DNA of 64,000 bases from Sinohyriopsis cumingii (GCA_028554795.2 CM068832.1:90390511-90454510), one strand, 5' to 3'; counted from the stretch's first letter, positions 26,205 to 40,399 are shown. The notes: generated by a model not told the origin, from the sequence alone. Translations and numbers: made by a program.

Positions 26205-28993
26205 AGTAAATTTGCATTGGTTCAGTCGGTAAGGTGGGGTCTTTTGCGACGTGGTGTATTTTTCTCTTCTAATCATTAGTTTAATTGCTTTGCTTCTTTA
26301 TCACAACTCTGCATATGTCCCCTTTTGAGATTAACAATTTCCTGGTCTATGTTTTCTAAATTCCAATTGTAAGTTAGATTTTGGAATTTGTACATGGGCG
26401 CGCTATTAGCCACTGGGAATCACTGTTTAGTATGTACAGTACTTACAGCGTTTAAACTTTGCCACTTCTTGCAATATGCTCAGTATTGTTCTCTTTGTTG
26501 TAGCTATAACACACAGACATTTATTTAACCAAATTGATTTAGTGGTCTAAAATTGCATCACTATAATTACATTTTAAATTATAAATTACTCTGAGGTCGT
26601 ATGTCCACTATTACCACTGTGGAATTAAATATTTCATTCGAGAAAAAGTAAACCTGAGATAGCAATGGAAACTGGCACAGTTCTACTTATGTATTTAATC
26701 TGATCCTTATGTTACAATCTTTTGCGATCAATCTTATGTTTGAAAACGAGACCCTTATATGTGCGGACGAACGCTTGTATATTCGTATCTATCCATCCGT
26801 CTTACTATATAACCAGGAAAAAGGCATATACGCCTATTACAATTATTAGTGTGAAAGAACAATTTAACTTCCTTGTCAAAATTTTAACAAGTAACCATAG
26901 AAACTTCCGGCCCAACAGCGTGTCAAGTGTTGAAAGTGTAACGTGTGCTAAATTGTAGTAAGTTGTACTTGCAAAAATCGCGCAAATGGGTTTTGAGCAA
27001 GGGACGCAACTGTGTTTTAAAAGGAAGATATGTCATTAGCATTACACCACCTGCATACATTCCAGAGCTGCTCACCACCGTGCCCAAGGTACGTATAAAA
27101 ATGTATGATATACCGAAGAATTTCTTTTCATGTGAGAATAAATTGAAAAAAGTATGTAATTATTTTATGGTTGTTTTGTGTATAATATACAGCAAATAAT
27201 AATTATATATTTCAATCATTTTTGAATGGTGATCATTACTCGGGCATTAAAAAGAGTTTTTTTTTAAAAAAAAGTTCATAAATTAGTCGTTCGTACTATA
27301 ACTAATTTTGGTATTTACGCCTTTCGAGTTATTGGATACATTAAATGATAATACAATCACATTCGGCCATACGTTTACAGTTTATAGACCAAATTTTAAA
27401 ACTGAAATAAATTTAAGTAACTTTATGACATTAATATGTATCTGGCATGTAAAATGGAATAACTCACTTTGTCAAAGAGTAACGATTGCTATTATATTTT
27501 AAATCGGAAGTTGATAACGTATTTCTGACAAATTCACATCTCTCAACTAAATCACTGCAACCAAACATTTTCTCCACTATTTCTTTGATCTGTTATTCTG
27601 ATGCTTATATCTTTCCATGCTCTCAGATATTTGTTTTTCTTCCTCTGCTTTACTTTAAATATGTTGATAATTGGTTTCTTTGATATGTTCTGTATATTTT
27701 AGTATGTCTATCCTGACTGAAATGATTCTAAGTTATAATGTATCAAACAGACAAATCCTAGATATTATTTTTTTGCAGGAATAATATACACGTAATCTTC
27801 CAGTCTTAAGCTGATTGTTAAATGCACATTTTCCAGCTTTGATATTTTGTCCTGCTCTTTTACATTTCTGTGATTGGTTTTTTTATATTACAGCTCTGAT
27901 ATTAAATTTCCATTTATGCTTTTATCAACTAAATTCGAATAATATTATTCAATAGTTTTTAAGAAATCTCACAACTGTAAAAATGGATGTAGTTAAATTA
28001 TCGATGAACTCACCACATTCTTTTAGACTTTGCATAAATTTAATGGATTATCTAATACTGAATGTATAATGCTTCAGTTAAATATGTGTGAAGGGTAATG
28101 AACAATTATATAATTACTTGTAACATTTAATTACACGTTTTAATTTAAGTTTATATACATAATAATAATTAAATTATATGCTTAGAAGTTCAGATGTCCT
28201 TGCCGGAAATTTGCATGTCTCATAGTGAAATCATGATCATAATCACAAAATTCTCATACGTCATACATGACTGACGAATTCAAACATTTATCATGGCTAC
28301 AATAAAAAAACAGAAATGAATAGACGCACAACTGGACGTACAAGTTTTGCTACGTAGTGAGAATACTCTGAGTTTATTTAACTTCCATTTTTCGTATGGG
28401 GAAATATTTCCAAAAAGAGGAAAGGTTTATTTTATCTTTCCAAATATATTTCCGAATAGGGGGTGCAGATTGTACAAGAGTCATATTTCAATGGTAAATC
28501 TTCGCAGCAGAATTATTACGCTCAAACACCGAGCCTATATAAACATGAATTCTGGTTTGTGTTTTGAAAAATCACATCTTAATTACTGTCACAGATCGTT
28601 GGCAGGTTTTCTGCAAAATGCCGATAATCCATATATTAATGTTAACATATTTTAATTTGCATTGCATATTTGCAGTAGAGCACTTAGCAACCTAGTGTAT
28701 CTTTATATCATACAAACAATGTAACTGTATACATTTGAGATCGATTGGCCACTGTTTGCATATGTTAATGGAATCTTAACTTGTCTTAATATATAGCATT
28801 GATCTGTTTCTCTAAAACAACATTGCAACGATTTTTTATATCTCTACTTCAAATTATATCATAATGGCAAACGTTTGTATAGGTTTGTGACAATGATTTG
28901 TTGTGACAGTTACCATGGCATGAAAGAACAATAAACATTTTCACATTGAAGAGCTATAGCCGAACATCAATATGATTCACAAAGTAAAGCATT
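26205..28993. other. AT-rich host DNA, no supported gene
   Basis: No recognisable protein domain, RNA gene or transposon. A possible exon ending at a GTACGT donor at about 27090 (reading ITPPAYIPELLTTVPK) has no clear acceptor or homologue and is not called. Poly-T/poly-A tracts occur near 27258. Confidence 0.4.
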
Positions 28994-29005
28994 CTGTGCA
29001 AGATG

Positions 29006-29256
29006 GGGGCCCCGAGTGGCCGAGTGGTCTAAAGCGCTCTCCGTCACGGATCACTGCCATCTCATCTCTGTCTGCCTGGGTTCGAGTCTCGGGCTCGGCC
29101 AATGTGGATATGTGAGAAAGCTTGCCGAGAGCTTCTCGTGGGTCGGTGGTTCTTTCCGGGATTTTCCCTGGTTCTTCCTCCTCCATTAATACTGGCCGCC
29201 ATGTATAGCCTATCTTGCGCTGAAAATGATGTTAAACACCACCACAACAACAACAA
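29006..29256 (+). mobile_element. Full-length tRNA-derived SINE (family 1)
   Basis: GGGGCCCCGAG start, A box TGGCCGAGTGGTCTAAAGC, B box GGGTTCGAGTCTC, body and CAACAACAACAA tail. Perfect 12-bp target-site duplication CTGTGCAAGATG at 28994-29005 and 29257-29268. The cleanest copy in the window, so probably young. Confidence 0.94.
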
Positions 29257-29268
29257 CTGTGCAAGATG

Positions 29269-29879
29269 ACTACCAAGCATATGGCGTGCTCGTCCTGTAG
29301 AACTGGGTTCAAATCGGTGATAGGTTAAAGAGTGAGACAAAGCGTGGTCCATATGTGTAATGTTAAAGTTAATCAATGAAAACAGAGCAGACATTATCAG
29401 TTGCATCAATTAGGACAACAAACTAACTTTTTACAACAGTTAGAGCCAATTTTAAATTTGTATGACTCAACATAGAAACTAGTCGCACGCTTGGCGGGAG
29501 GCATGATGTACATGGTTCTATCAGATGGACCAGACTACTTACAATATTATGTAGAATTCACCATTTTTGAATTAGTCCAGGTCATTTTATTGCCTGTGGC
29601 AGGACAAACATGGAATCTTGATATATTACTGTTCACACTGCATATCGTAAATCTAGCATTAGAGCTACTATAGTTAATACGAATTCTCATGAAATAGATG
29701 TTAACATTTTCGCTTTTCATTGCACGATTTCGCAGTTAATTAAATCATCATCTAATCTGATTCTACCAGTTTATGCTTTCCCTGATTAAAATAAAAAAAA
29801 ACTACATTTCAGCTCACGGCGATTAATTAATACACATACACTCGCACACACACATATAGTGCCTGCATGTTAACTATGT
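29269..29879. other. Host DNA without recognisable features
   Basis: AT-rich and non-repetitive. No coding stretch, RNA gene or mobile element could be supported. Confidence 0.4.
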
Positions 29880-29899
29880 TTTCAGTGTGAGAGATCAAA

Positions 29900-29945
29900 A
29901 TGATCGGGAAGCTGACATATTTGATCCCTTGTTTATTTACGCAAG
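29900..29945 (+). pseudogene. Decayed signal-peptide exon (paralogue of 51673)
   Basis: Reads MIGKLTYLIPCLFTQ, aligned with MIRKLPYLILFLFSL of the exon at 51673. The splice donor seen there (CTAG/GTATG) is here AAGTTATG, so the GT at the right position is lost, and the upstream acceptor is weakened. This copy is probably non-functional. Confidence 0.4.
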
Positions 29946-31959
29946 TTATGTATAATTTCAAGTAACACAATAACTCAGAGTCTACATCATTAGTTGATCT
30001 GTTTAGAACAATCGGAAATATGTCTGATAAAAAGTCAATAGAAGTGCAGGCTTTTAGATGATGTCTACGATGGATGTGCTCTCTTGAATTATTAAACCTG
30101 TCCTCGTGTTCTCGCAGACAAAATGAATTATAATCGGACGAATGTAAACTGTACAATTCAGAGATGTTATTGTTACATTGCTATGACCAGAGAAAAGGTC
30201 AGCTGAATCGAAGATCTTATACTTTCTAGTTATGATGAGTTTGTTCACGTTTCATCTGACAAAATCTTGTTGCGATCAGATTTAAATCCAACTTTTCCCC
30301 TCAGTGATAGTGGTACATCTTAAGATATAGTTAACGTATTATCGTTATTTTATGAGCAAACAATGTCAAGAGCCGACCATACTTGTAAATATGGATCGCA
30401 CTTTCTCATGTCGATAACTTTCCCGTGAAAACTGTATGCAAGAAAACATATTATCATCCTTGCGTACACTATTCTCACAAGCCGCCGTACACCGGTCGTT
30501 AAAGAAGCTTGAAGTAAAGTTTATGTTGCTCGATATAGTGCACGATAGGTGTACTCTTATTCAAGGCACCCTATTGCTTTCTAAGGCACATAAATGCTTC
30601 ACACGTGGACGCATGTCTACAGGAATATCTAACCAATGTTGTGTTACATAAAATCAAGTTTATAACTTCAATTTAAATTAATCTCGTTGTTTTGGGTTCT
30701 TTGAATGTTTTCATTTTTGGAAGGAGTAGGGTTCTTTTACCGATGTCTGGTAAAATCTCTGATATGTTATTCCAAAAGGTATATTTTCCACTGGCATCCC
30801 ATAAAATCGAAACAAAGTAGCGTGTGATGTTTCCAACTAATTTGCAACATGTTAAAATAAAGAACACATATTTAAAAGCTTCAACTGAGGAGGAAACATT
30901 GCATAATTAGAGGATGTCACAACGTTGTATTCACGTGTTCGCCGCCATGGCAACGTACATAATCCTATACGGGGTACTAATAAAGCCAGATTCCGGTCTT
31001 TACCAATCATCATTGCAGAGAAAGAGAGAGACAGAGAGGTAGAGAAAGAGAGAGAGACTGAAAGTTATGGAGATTTTATGCAGTTACAGGAAGCTTATAA
31101 CCGTAGTATGAGTACGAGCTGGGAATTGTAGAGATACGATTACCATTTTAGTAGACCATCTTTGTTGTCCATTAGATAAGGAATATTGGTAGTGATTTAG
31201 GAGGGATAGTGGTTTCTGCGGTGTCAATTTTGATTGCAAGTTTAGTTAATCCATCGAGCTGAGACAATATATTGGCTTGTTTCTGTAGTAAGTCCTCATT
31301 ATCGATGTAGAAGATTTCAGGTGCGATAAGACTCGGCTGAGCTAGCGAACATGCAACTAATTTCATGCAAAAGTTAAATGGTAGCTCATAGGGAGATATG
31401 ATCCCTTGTAGGGTGTTGCACTATTCTCAAGTAATGTGTGACTGATAAAGGACAAAGAGAAACGAAATACGAAATGTGAGATATGTAAATACTGGGTAAA
31501 ATGAACGGAATTAAAATTGGATTATAGTAGAGATAATTAACGTATAAGAGAGAAGTAACGATTTACATGTGGGAAAACAATAAATATCGGCTCGTGTATT
31601 TACACAAGAAAAGAACATTTTGTATAGGAAGATTTTGTGAACATTTTTGTTAATATTATCTTGGATATAAGGTTCCATATGTAGAAAACAACTGAAATTA
31701 AAAGCATAACACATTACCCTTGTCTTGATCCAAAATTTAATGCATCAGTTCGCGCAAATATTTATCACAATAAAACTTTACTGAAACACAATGTTTCACA
31801 CACAACCTATTAAACAATTTTACTATAAATATTATCTCAAATTTAACGCGGAATATCTTACATGAACAGATGCAGAGGATAGTGTAGCATGAGAGATCTA
31901 CATAATAAATTAAATTTAACAATACGTTTGGCAAATCATGATGTTTCACAGAACACTGG

Positions 31960-32275
31960 CATTTGCAAAACAGGTTGTGGTATAGCATATTGGCATTAGC
32001 AATATCATGGTTGTGATATAGCATATTGGCATTGGCAATATCATGATTGTGATATAGCATATTGGCATTGGCAATATCATGGTTGTTGTATAGCATATTG
32101 GCATGGACAATATCATGGCTATGGTATGTCATATTGGCATTGACAGTATCATGGTTGTGGTATAGCATAGGCATTAGCAATATAATAGTTTTTATATAGC
32201 ATATTGGCATTGGCAATATCATGGTTGTTATATAGCATATTGGCATTGGCAATATCATGGTTGTGACATAGCATA
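31960..32275. repeat. Minisatellite, unit about 36 bp
   Basis: About nine units of TGGCATTGGCAATATCATGG then TTGTGATATAGCATAT. Minus-strand open frames across it are repeat artefacts. Confidence 0.85.
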
Positions 32276-34130
32276 TTAGTATTTAACATAATTAGCCACA
32301 TCAACATATAAACATCATGTTTATCTCCAAATTAGGAAATTTCTTATTGAGTGTTCAATACCTTTACCAGATGGTAATAATTTTAAACCAGACAACAACA
32401 TTACCTTGATAAACAATAATTTAAGCTACAGCAGTTATTAAATTCATCTGCGGCATGCTTTAGAGGAGGTAAATAAGGAAAAGAAAACTATGTAAATGCT
32501 AAATGCATTTCAAACAGATAAATCAACTTGACTCTTTTTATTAAACATAACAGGCTTTTATTGTTATCTAAACACTAGATATTTAAATTAGTTTCATAGA
32601 CTGTATTTTATTTATGATTTCTTTGTCGACTGAAGTGTGATGGACTTAAATTAAGTTGCCGTTTGTTTATAGAGGTTGAGGAATAAGGATGGACATCCTT
32701 TTCTGCAAGATTGAAACCGATTAATTTATGAAGGTCTGGCATGATTAATTCAAACGATAATGATTTAGACAATATATATTGTTAGGCTAATAAGCTTAAA
32801 ACATAACATCTTAAACGCAGCTTGTTACAAGATTATCACTGTTCAAATGTTAATTTAGCTAGGAATTTGAGGAAGGTAATGTTACAACTATAACAAAAAA
32901 AAATAAAGAATATTTCAGTAATACACAACCAATTTAAAAGTGAGATTGGATTACGATGTTGTCGGTGAGGATGGATTATTAGGCTGATCATAAAGGATTT
33001 TTAACAATATATTGTATGGAAAGACTTGTATAAACAGCGATTAAACCAAACCATTGAAGTAACTAAGATTGATATTCCAAAAGCTGATAATCAATTTGTA
33101 TCAGTACGACATGAAAACATAGAGAACAGAATTGAAGAGAAAGTGAATAAAACGTTTAAAGAGTAGAAAGATTTTGCTTACCATAGTCCTACTGTCGTAG
33201 CTAACTGATTATCAAACGATCAAATGATACAATATCATTTAAAAGCAAAACAATGGATGCTGAGCATGAAAAAACACATTGTTAACTATGGTATCTGGAA
33301 GTGCTTAATTATTCCTTTTTCAACAGGTCAATAATACTTTTTACGGTATTATACCGTGTCTGAACCAACGATCCACAATGCAAATAATAAACCAACTAAT
33401 AACGAATCAAGTAATATGACGTGATCAGCTATAACGAAATCATCTGGCCAGCACTCTTCAATTAAGAAGCATCAAATTACTAGTAGTACCAAGTTTATTA
33501 AGCTAATAAACCGCTCGCGTTGGGATGGAGGTAGAGTAGGTAGAGGACAAGAAAGAGCAATAGGAGAAGGGTCTCTAAGGGACAGGGTATGACAAGTAGA
33601 TTATATAGGTAGACAACGGATGAACAGTAATTGATTACACATTGATTTGGTGGATAGGAAAAATATTCTTTTCTGATTATGTCAACAATAGGATTCGCAT
33701 TGAGTTGGATGAGAAGGTTGGTGTGGGACGAATACATGTAGTAGATGAGGTGAAAAATGAAGAGAGAATAGAAGTTGTATTAAGACATGTTTGGTGGATT
33801 TGGAAAAATAGCATTTTTTTATATAATCATTTCTATCCATATAGTTTTGGTAGGAATTAGAAGTCGGCTGGGAGTATGATCTCAGACCCATGTTTTCATT
33901 TGCTCGATTAATTTTGAAATTATTTTTAATTATTGGCAAGGAGCATTGTACGTTATTATATGTTCCAATTTAGATTCATAATAAAATAGCTTACAAATTT
34001 GCTTCTAAAATAATCAGAGGATAGAGAAAATTAAAATTTAAATGAAAATAAGATTGACAAATAATCTGACGAAGCTACTTCACAACGGACAAACGTTGCA
34101 CATACAGTTGAAATTGGCTGACAAGTTGGT

Positions 34131-35656
34131 TAAAATGAGAAAGCTGCAATGGTATGGCCATGTCACTAGAGCCAACAGTCTATCCACAATAGTCGTGCAG
34201 GGCAGCGTCCAGGGTGGCAGAAGGAGAGGTAGACAGAGAAAAAAAGTGGACTGACAACATCAGAGAATGAACCAGGAAAAGTTTTGCGGAGACACAGGCA
34301 TTGACACAAGATCGAGTCTGTCACAGAATTAGGCAAAGAAATAACTTGATTTTGTCTTCAAAACAATTAGACTATTTCTCGTTGCACATGCGTACAACGT
34401 TATATAGGGTGAATGTGTTTTTCCAGGTAAGCGACTGTATTGACATGTACCTAGCCACAGATTACTTGTGTCAGGTATCATGACTAACATGATATGCACG
34501 GGTATTCTACCCCGATTTGTACTCACTCTCCTATGGATTTAAGTAAGACGAATCTCGAAAAACCACACTGGTCGTTTTTGGATCACGTCAAGGAGTATAC
34601 ACTCTCTTTATTCTCCAGCCATAGGGGTAAGTGTTAAATTTACATTCTTTTTATTTGATAGGCGAAGCTTATTCGGTTTGTACTGTGTTATCGCGTAATA
34701 ATGTGTTTATTACAACGCAGATTTAAAGTATTATCATATATCTAGAGATTATACAGAAACTATTATGTCCCATTTGGTTTTATTATAGCTGTTTCTGACT
34801 GTGTTTGAAGATGTTTCTGACTGTGTTTGAAGATGTTTCTGACTGTGTTTGAAGATGTTTCTGACTGTGTTTGAAGATGATTCTGACTGTGTTCGTAGCT
34901 GACTGTTATGGTAGCTGACCGTGTTTGTAGCCGTGAATATCTATGAAATGTTATTGTGAATATGACTAGAGCGGTCCGAAGCTGTACGAAGCCGTCTAAA
35001 GTTTCTTGGAGTCATCTGGAGCTTCCAGAACAACGCTGTCTGTTGTGATAAGATTATTGTGAATCTTAGTCGTGATAAGATTATTGTGAATCTTAGTCGT
35101 GATAAGATTATTGTGAATCTTTAGGTGTGTCAAAGATTATTTTGAATCTTTTAGGTGTGTCAAAAATTATTTTGAATATTTAGGTGTGTCAAAGATTATT
35201 TTGAATATTTAGGTGTGTCAAGATTATTTTGAATCTTAAGGTGTGTCAAGATTATTTTGAATCTTAAGGTGTGTCAAAGATTATTTTGAATCTTGTGTTA
35301 AGATTATATTTGAAACTTAATATAATTTTGTTCGAGATTTTGTGAATATCTTGTTGAACAAATTACTGTTTATGGAGTATGTGCAGTCCATGAGGGTTCT
35401 TGAATCTGCACTTCATTTTATTTAATATTTGTTTTGTTTATTTTCGATTGTATTTTTACATCATATATTTATCATTATTAATTCATTCATAAATTTCCAT
35501 TTTTCCCACATTGTGTTTGTCTTGTTCATTTAGTCCAAAAACCCACTCGGTTACAATTCTGTGACAGCCAAGTGGAGGGAACTGGTCAGATGTTCAGCAG
35601 CACAGTGCCTCGACGACTAAACTAGGTCATGAGACTGATGATGATGATTATGATGG
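34131..35656 (+). mobile_element. 5'-truncated LINE 3' end with nested insertion
   Basis: Encodes the conserved C-terminal tail of an endonuclease/reverse-transcriptase LINE: KMRKLQWYGHVTRANSLST, then GSVQGGRRRGRQRKK, a frameshift to WTDNIRE, one stop, and AETQALTQDRV. After the nested element the tail resumes (KWRELVRCSAAQCLDD) and ends in a TGATGATGATGA run typical of such LINEs. A 9-bp target-site duplication CAAGTTGGT lies at 34122-34130 and 35657-35665. The paralogous site near 55110 lacks the insertion. Confidence 0.85.
34319..35566. mobile_element. Nested 1.25-kb element with 12-bp inverted ends, possible solo LTR
   Basis: It interrupts the LINE tail between codons for QDRV and KWREL. 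Its ends are perfect inverted repeats TGTCACAGAATT..AATTCTGTGACA, with TG..CA termini as in LTRs. No open reading frame. The interior has two tandem-repeat blocks (about 34795-34890, unit GTGTTTGAAGATGTTTCTGA; about 35040-35300, around AAGATTATTTTGAATCTT). No clean target-site duplication was found. It is either a solo LTR or a non-autonomous DNA transposon. Confidence 0.65.
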
Positions 35657-36319
35657 CAAGTTGGTAAACGTAAAATGTAAAAGCCAAAGCTGTACTTTGA
35701 AGAAAAGACCGAGAAGACACTAAAGCATCCAATATTGCACATTCGCTACATGAAATATATTAACATAGTTTTAAACAGAGCGAGGTATTTCATAGGTGTT
35801 AGTGTAAAGGTTGTAGGTATTTGGTTCTTTGGGCCGAAGAGTAAAGCATTTTCATTTTTTAAATCTGGTGAGAGAGCAAAATCTTTGAAAAGCATGTCTT
35901 TATACACCCTTTCAAACAATACGACTAAAGAACAGTGACAAAATCCTGCCCTTATATAAACCTGAGATGTTCTGACTTTACGCTACGTAGATAAATTCTA
36001 ACTAAAACGGAAACATCATCAACACAATTTAGTATCTGCTCATACCGTTGTATACAACATTCTTTCGAAAAAGTTAATAAATTTTTACAATTGGTTTCCC
36101 TTCAACCATTGATCTTAGAAAAGTTGCATACTATTAATTTTAAGGTTCTTTTGGACAGTTTCTTACTGATTGCACCATACGAATTACAAGACAAAACTGA
36201 TCCTTAAAAAGTCTTCAAAAGTGACTTTTTAAGACATTATAAATAGCGTACTATCTTCAGAGCAGAATTACTGTACCTAAGGTAGCATAACCATGATTTA
36301 TTCAGAGTGATCGAAAACT

Positions 36320-36695
36320 ACAGAAGTTTTAGAAAGAAATACAAAGTATAATGGGAAATGTAGACTTTGATGTAGCAGCGATAGCAATAGTTTCAGCAAG
36401 TAATGGTGTTTCTGCATTTGCTTGGAATTTAGTTGGAATTGTTGCCCGCATGACATTTCCTCTTGTTTTGTCAGGTGTTTGTACAACTTTATACCAAAGA
36501 CGATGATCAAACTTTGATTATAATAATTCTGAAAGACGTGTCGAGGAAAATAGGGTAACGTATCAACTACTTTTGAACTTAATGATACTGTATGAGGTAA
36601 ATATAACATCTGCAAACAAACAATTCGAGTTTTTCAGACAGAGTTTCAGTACTTTAAGTAGTTTATATATTGATATGCATGCCTCGTAGGAGATA
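36320..36695 (+). pseudogene. Decayed coding remnant, family unknown
   Basis: The plus strand reads NVDFDVAAIAIVSASNGVSA followed by a hydrophobic Gly/Ala/Val stretch and, in another frame, SERRVEENRVTYQLLLNLMI then FFRQSFSTLSSLYIDM. A related stretch is at 55870-55985 in the duplicate (ETVSAGICVSAVARN). The amphipathic helices and hydrophobic segment suggest an old membrane-active or helical-bundle protein, but no family can be named. Both copies have stops and shifts. Confidence 0.3.
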
Positions 36696-38568
36696 AAACA
36701 GATTTTTTGCCAAATGCTAGACAACGTATACAATCATTCGGACAGAGGATACAGTGTCTCAGATGCTCTCAACAGCGAGATAAAGAAATGTTTTGTACAA
36801 GCCGCTTGAAGACCACGATGTTCTCCAATCTTGTCTAATGCAACAAAGTTTGGAGAATGAAATCTAATAAATAAAAAAAAAAAGTGATTGAGAACAATAA
36901 TGTACGTCCAAAGGATATTAGTTTAAAAGTGATGTGGATAAAAAGTCTATAGCATTAAAAGTATATTTGAAACAGATAATATCGAATTAAACGCACATAT
37001 TGATACATATATCACTTAAATGAATTCCAAATGTGTGTAAACAATAATGTCTGGTATGGTGAAATTAGAACACTGAATAAGGAAATGTATAAAAACTAAA
37101 ATGAGTTCAATGACAAGTCCAAAACAATAAGTGTGTGCATATACGTTTACGAAGTTAGAATTATATCGAGAGAAGAGTATTCGGATGATATTAAAATAAA
37201 TAATGCATTTTTATACAATAAAATTTTACAAAAAAGAAATTAAAACGTTTATTTTCGCATTTGTTTTTCATGTCAATTCCGAAAGAATTTTGAATATATC
37301 AGTTTCGAAACAATACATCAAAATTTGTTAGAAAAAGCGTATGAAATTAACCATATTATATCTACTTTGCTGATTACAAGTTTCACAATTTCATTGATTC
37401 ATCAGAAATGCATAATACTCCTACAAAGCATGGTTACTTAATAAATGTTCTAGTTTTTATACAGAACCTATATTTATTATAAATGTATACTAGATTAGAG
37501 GTAAAAATAAGGTCTGGTTTCATTCCACCAGAAGACTCTAATTCAGATAGAAGTAAAAGAAGAAACAATCGTTTTCACGTTAAAGCATACTCATCATGTG
37601 ACACTTCACGGTATGTATGCTGTAGACTTTGTTCACAGTAGAATATAAACTGGTACTAGTATCAAATTGTTTTTCTTGAAATACAGCATAATACATATTT
37701 TGTACAGTCTCGAACTGTCTATTGACAGCAAACCTTTGACATATATTTTCTTAACTAATAAATAGTTACAACGATTGCAAAATATTAAGTGATCTGACAA
37801 TTTTTGGATAATGACATTCATTGGAATTTATACCGAATTCAAACCTGGAATAATATTTTTGTGATTGAACAAGAGACCGTTGACTCATCAGCACTACTAT
37901 AGCAGACACGTCATCTTCAGTTTTGGCTCTCATCGGGACATGAACTCAGTTTCATTAAAGACTTTTTATTTTTAGGGCTTGTGTTTTTAATTCTCGGATC
38001 ATTTTGGATCTTTTCTGGATTTAATTCTCAATACCGTAAGTTCTTGTTTCTTATTTTTCACTCTGTATTCAAGGGAAATAAATTATTTGTTAAATTTTAC
38101 AAAAAGTTGTTGTCTTCACTCTTTTCTGTTACTTATTTTAAGAGCATAGACTCGAAACAATATACATTTATATTGAAATATTTTTCCTCAGTCCATATTT
38201 TATTGATCTCTATATTTAACAAATATATTTTTGAAACACCATTTTTCTCGGTGACTCTATTTGGTTATATTGTTGTTTCTGTATATCATGGTATTTGTTT
38301 CAACGTATTCACAAAGAAATATAAATATTTTTCCACACAGACGGAGACTGCCTTTTTTCCAGTTTTTTTAAAAGAAAAACCTATTTAAAATATTTTCTAA
38401 TTTATCCTGTCTAAGATGTTGGATATTTAGTCTTCCCTCCATCAATACTGTATGAGCATGCGCTGCTGAGCTAATGTAATTTCCATCCCTATATAAACAG
38501 GATTATTTTTTTGTCAAAGGTATCTAATTTTGTTGTCCTTTAAATTTACATAGTTAAACATGTACCAT

Positions 38569-38703
<135 letters not shown>

Positions 38704-39146
38704 GTCTGAGCGACCTATATTTGGTCTATCATATTCCAACTTGCATGTGCCTACATTTGTAACAAGATGACCGGGTTGGGGTCGGATTATAACAAGGAAC
38801 ACTTAATGGTGACAAAAATACAATGTTTATACAATATTTATTCAATGAAAAAAGACTTGTTTGATGCGTGTTCCCACAAAATCTAAATTTTGGATATTTA
38901 ACAAAATATGCACAAATCTGATAATATATTGCAATTTAAATGAAATGTGAACTAATAAGCAAGAAAAAAAAATAGTAAAAAGATACAATGATTAACGATT
39001 CAAAAATGATTCCACACAGACAACGGAAAAAATGATTCACGTAAAAATTTACAATTGCCTCACAAATAGTAATACACGATATAGTTTACTCAGCTAATGA
39101 CATATGCTATGTTTCACTCACTTAATGAAATACGATGAGTTTTCAC

Positions 39147-39425
39147 TTAGTGAAATATGATATAAAACATTTGAACATGTATCTTGCTGATACATGTATC
39201 CGAATGGTCTTCTCTGCCCCAGGGCGCTGTTGAATGGTTGAGGAGCCACCACGAACTGTCTGCCTCTTCTGGTGTGCCTAAAGATTCATACAGTCTCTTG
39301 TTCTCTGTAGACCCGTTGGTCCAGAAGCCTTGGTTGATGACTTTATCTTCTTCCGGGTCAACGTCACACTCGACAGCAACACACAGGGTAAAAACGCAAC
39401 CCAAATTAGCACCATCGCTAAACAA
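39147..39425 (-). other. Possible minus-strand exon, low confidence
   Basis: Open frame of ordinary amino-acid composition (SDGANLGCVFTLCVAVECDV, PEEDKVINQGFWTNG, SWWLLNHSTAPWGRED) in otherwise AT-rich sequence, with a possible acceptor TTGTTTAG at its start. It lies partly in the segment missing from copy B. No homologue is recognised. Confidence 0.25.
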
Positions 39426-40204
39426 CGCCTACAATACGGTGCATAGAAGGATATACATCATAACTATCACACCGTCCCTCCTTCAGCACTTCATTCAGCA
39501 TTCACCAGTCACCGGCCATGAATCAAATGACAGGGTCATGTATAACAGCACGTAATGACGTCATGTTCTGTAAACTGGAGTTAAATTTTATACAAATGAT
39601 ATTATCGGGACTACAGTGCAAGGTGATAATCAGGTTCATGTGTCTTACAAGAATCTTATAGTACTTAAGGTAACACCTTCTCTTCCTTAATAAATACAAC
39701 ATTATTGCCAACGTAATCGTTCTGTTAAGTTGCATACAGGTAAACTAGAAAACAGACTATAACATTGCATTATACAACACAAGTCGGAATTACTTACAAT
39801 ACAAGATAAATGCGATAGTAAAACAATTATATCCTATAATACAAATAGGAAAATAATATTTACCTCTACAGCTGGAGATCGTGCATCATAAAGTGGACTG
39901 CTCACTGACAAGACTTCTCGTAATGTGATGTTTTACTCTACGACAAGGTAATTTATACACAGGCCTTGTATCCATCGTAAGCACTTTCCTCGTGAAGCAT
40001 ACGATGAATTGAACTCACCATTTCGAAATAATAAACGATATACATAAACCACCCTCGGATAACGCTGTACACAAAAACGAAACCCGAGCACACGTATTTA
40101 ATCAAAATAATAAATAAACCATAAATATATACAATTCTGTGACAGTAAGTTAGTCCGTAGTTTTTCTACAATTTCTAAAATGTGTTGAATTTTTATACTC
40201 TTAG

Positions 40205-40207
<3 letters not shown>

Positions 40208-40235
<28 letters not shown>
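40208..40235. repeat. (CA)n microsatellite
   Basis: About 14 CA units. Confidence 0.95.
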
Positions 40236-40240
<5 letters not shown>

Positions 40241-40399
40241 CTTCTAAACCTTTTACACGTGTCGTTACAAGTTTTAATATAGTTCATAGTGGTTCCCAAA
40301 CAGTTATCTATAAACAGAATTTCAGTTTTTGTGTGATGTTGATCCTGGCGCTTTCCCAAAGTAAATAAATTCGTTTTTTAAATGTTTGAAGTGGTAGAA

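Larger units (their letters stand above)
29880..36900. repeat. Segmental duplication, copy C (paralogue of 51.6-56.2 kb)
   Basis: The two blocks can be followed side by side through collinear landmarks: the signal-peptide exon region (29895 versus 51668), TTAGTTGATCTGTTTgGAA (29991 versus 51761), TATAATCATT (about 33820 versus 54803), TAAAGCATCaAAT (about 35720 versus 55170), and GTTTCAGC..GTGTTTCTGC (about 36390 versus 55890). They are clearly diverged, so this is an old duplication. Copy C carries a LINE with a nested element that copy D lacks. Boundaries are approximate. Confidence 0.65.

Noticed and set aside
26945..27088. Possible exon ending at a GTACGT donor
   Set aside because: No acceptable acceptor, no homologue, and no neighbouring exon in phase.
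34319..35566. Confident call as a Gypsy solo LTR
   Set aside because: Inverted TG..CA ends fit, but no clean target-site duplication and no primer-binding or polypurine context was found, so the class is left open.
37981..38388. 135-codon hydrophobic plus-strand frame
   Set aside because: Phe/Tyr/Lys/Ile-rich composition typical of AT-rich noncoding DNA. The paralogous copy at 46290-46700 is broken by several indels.
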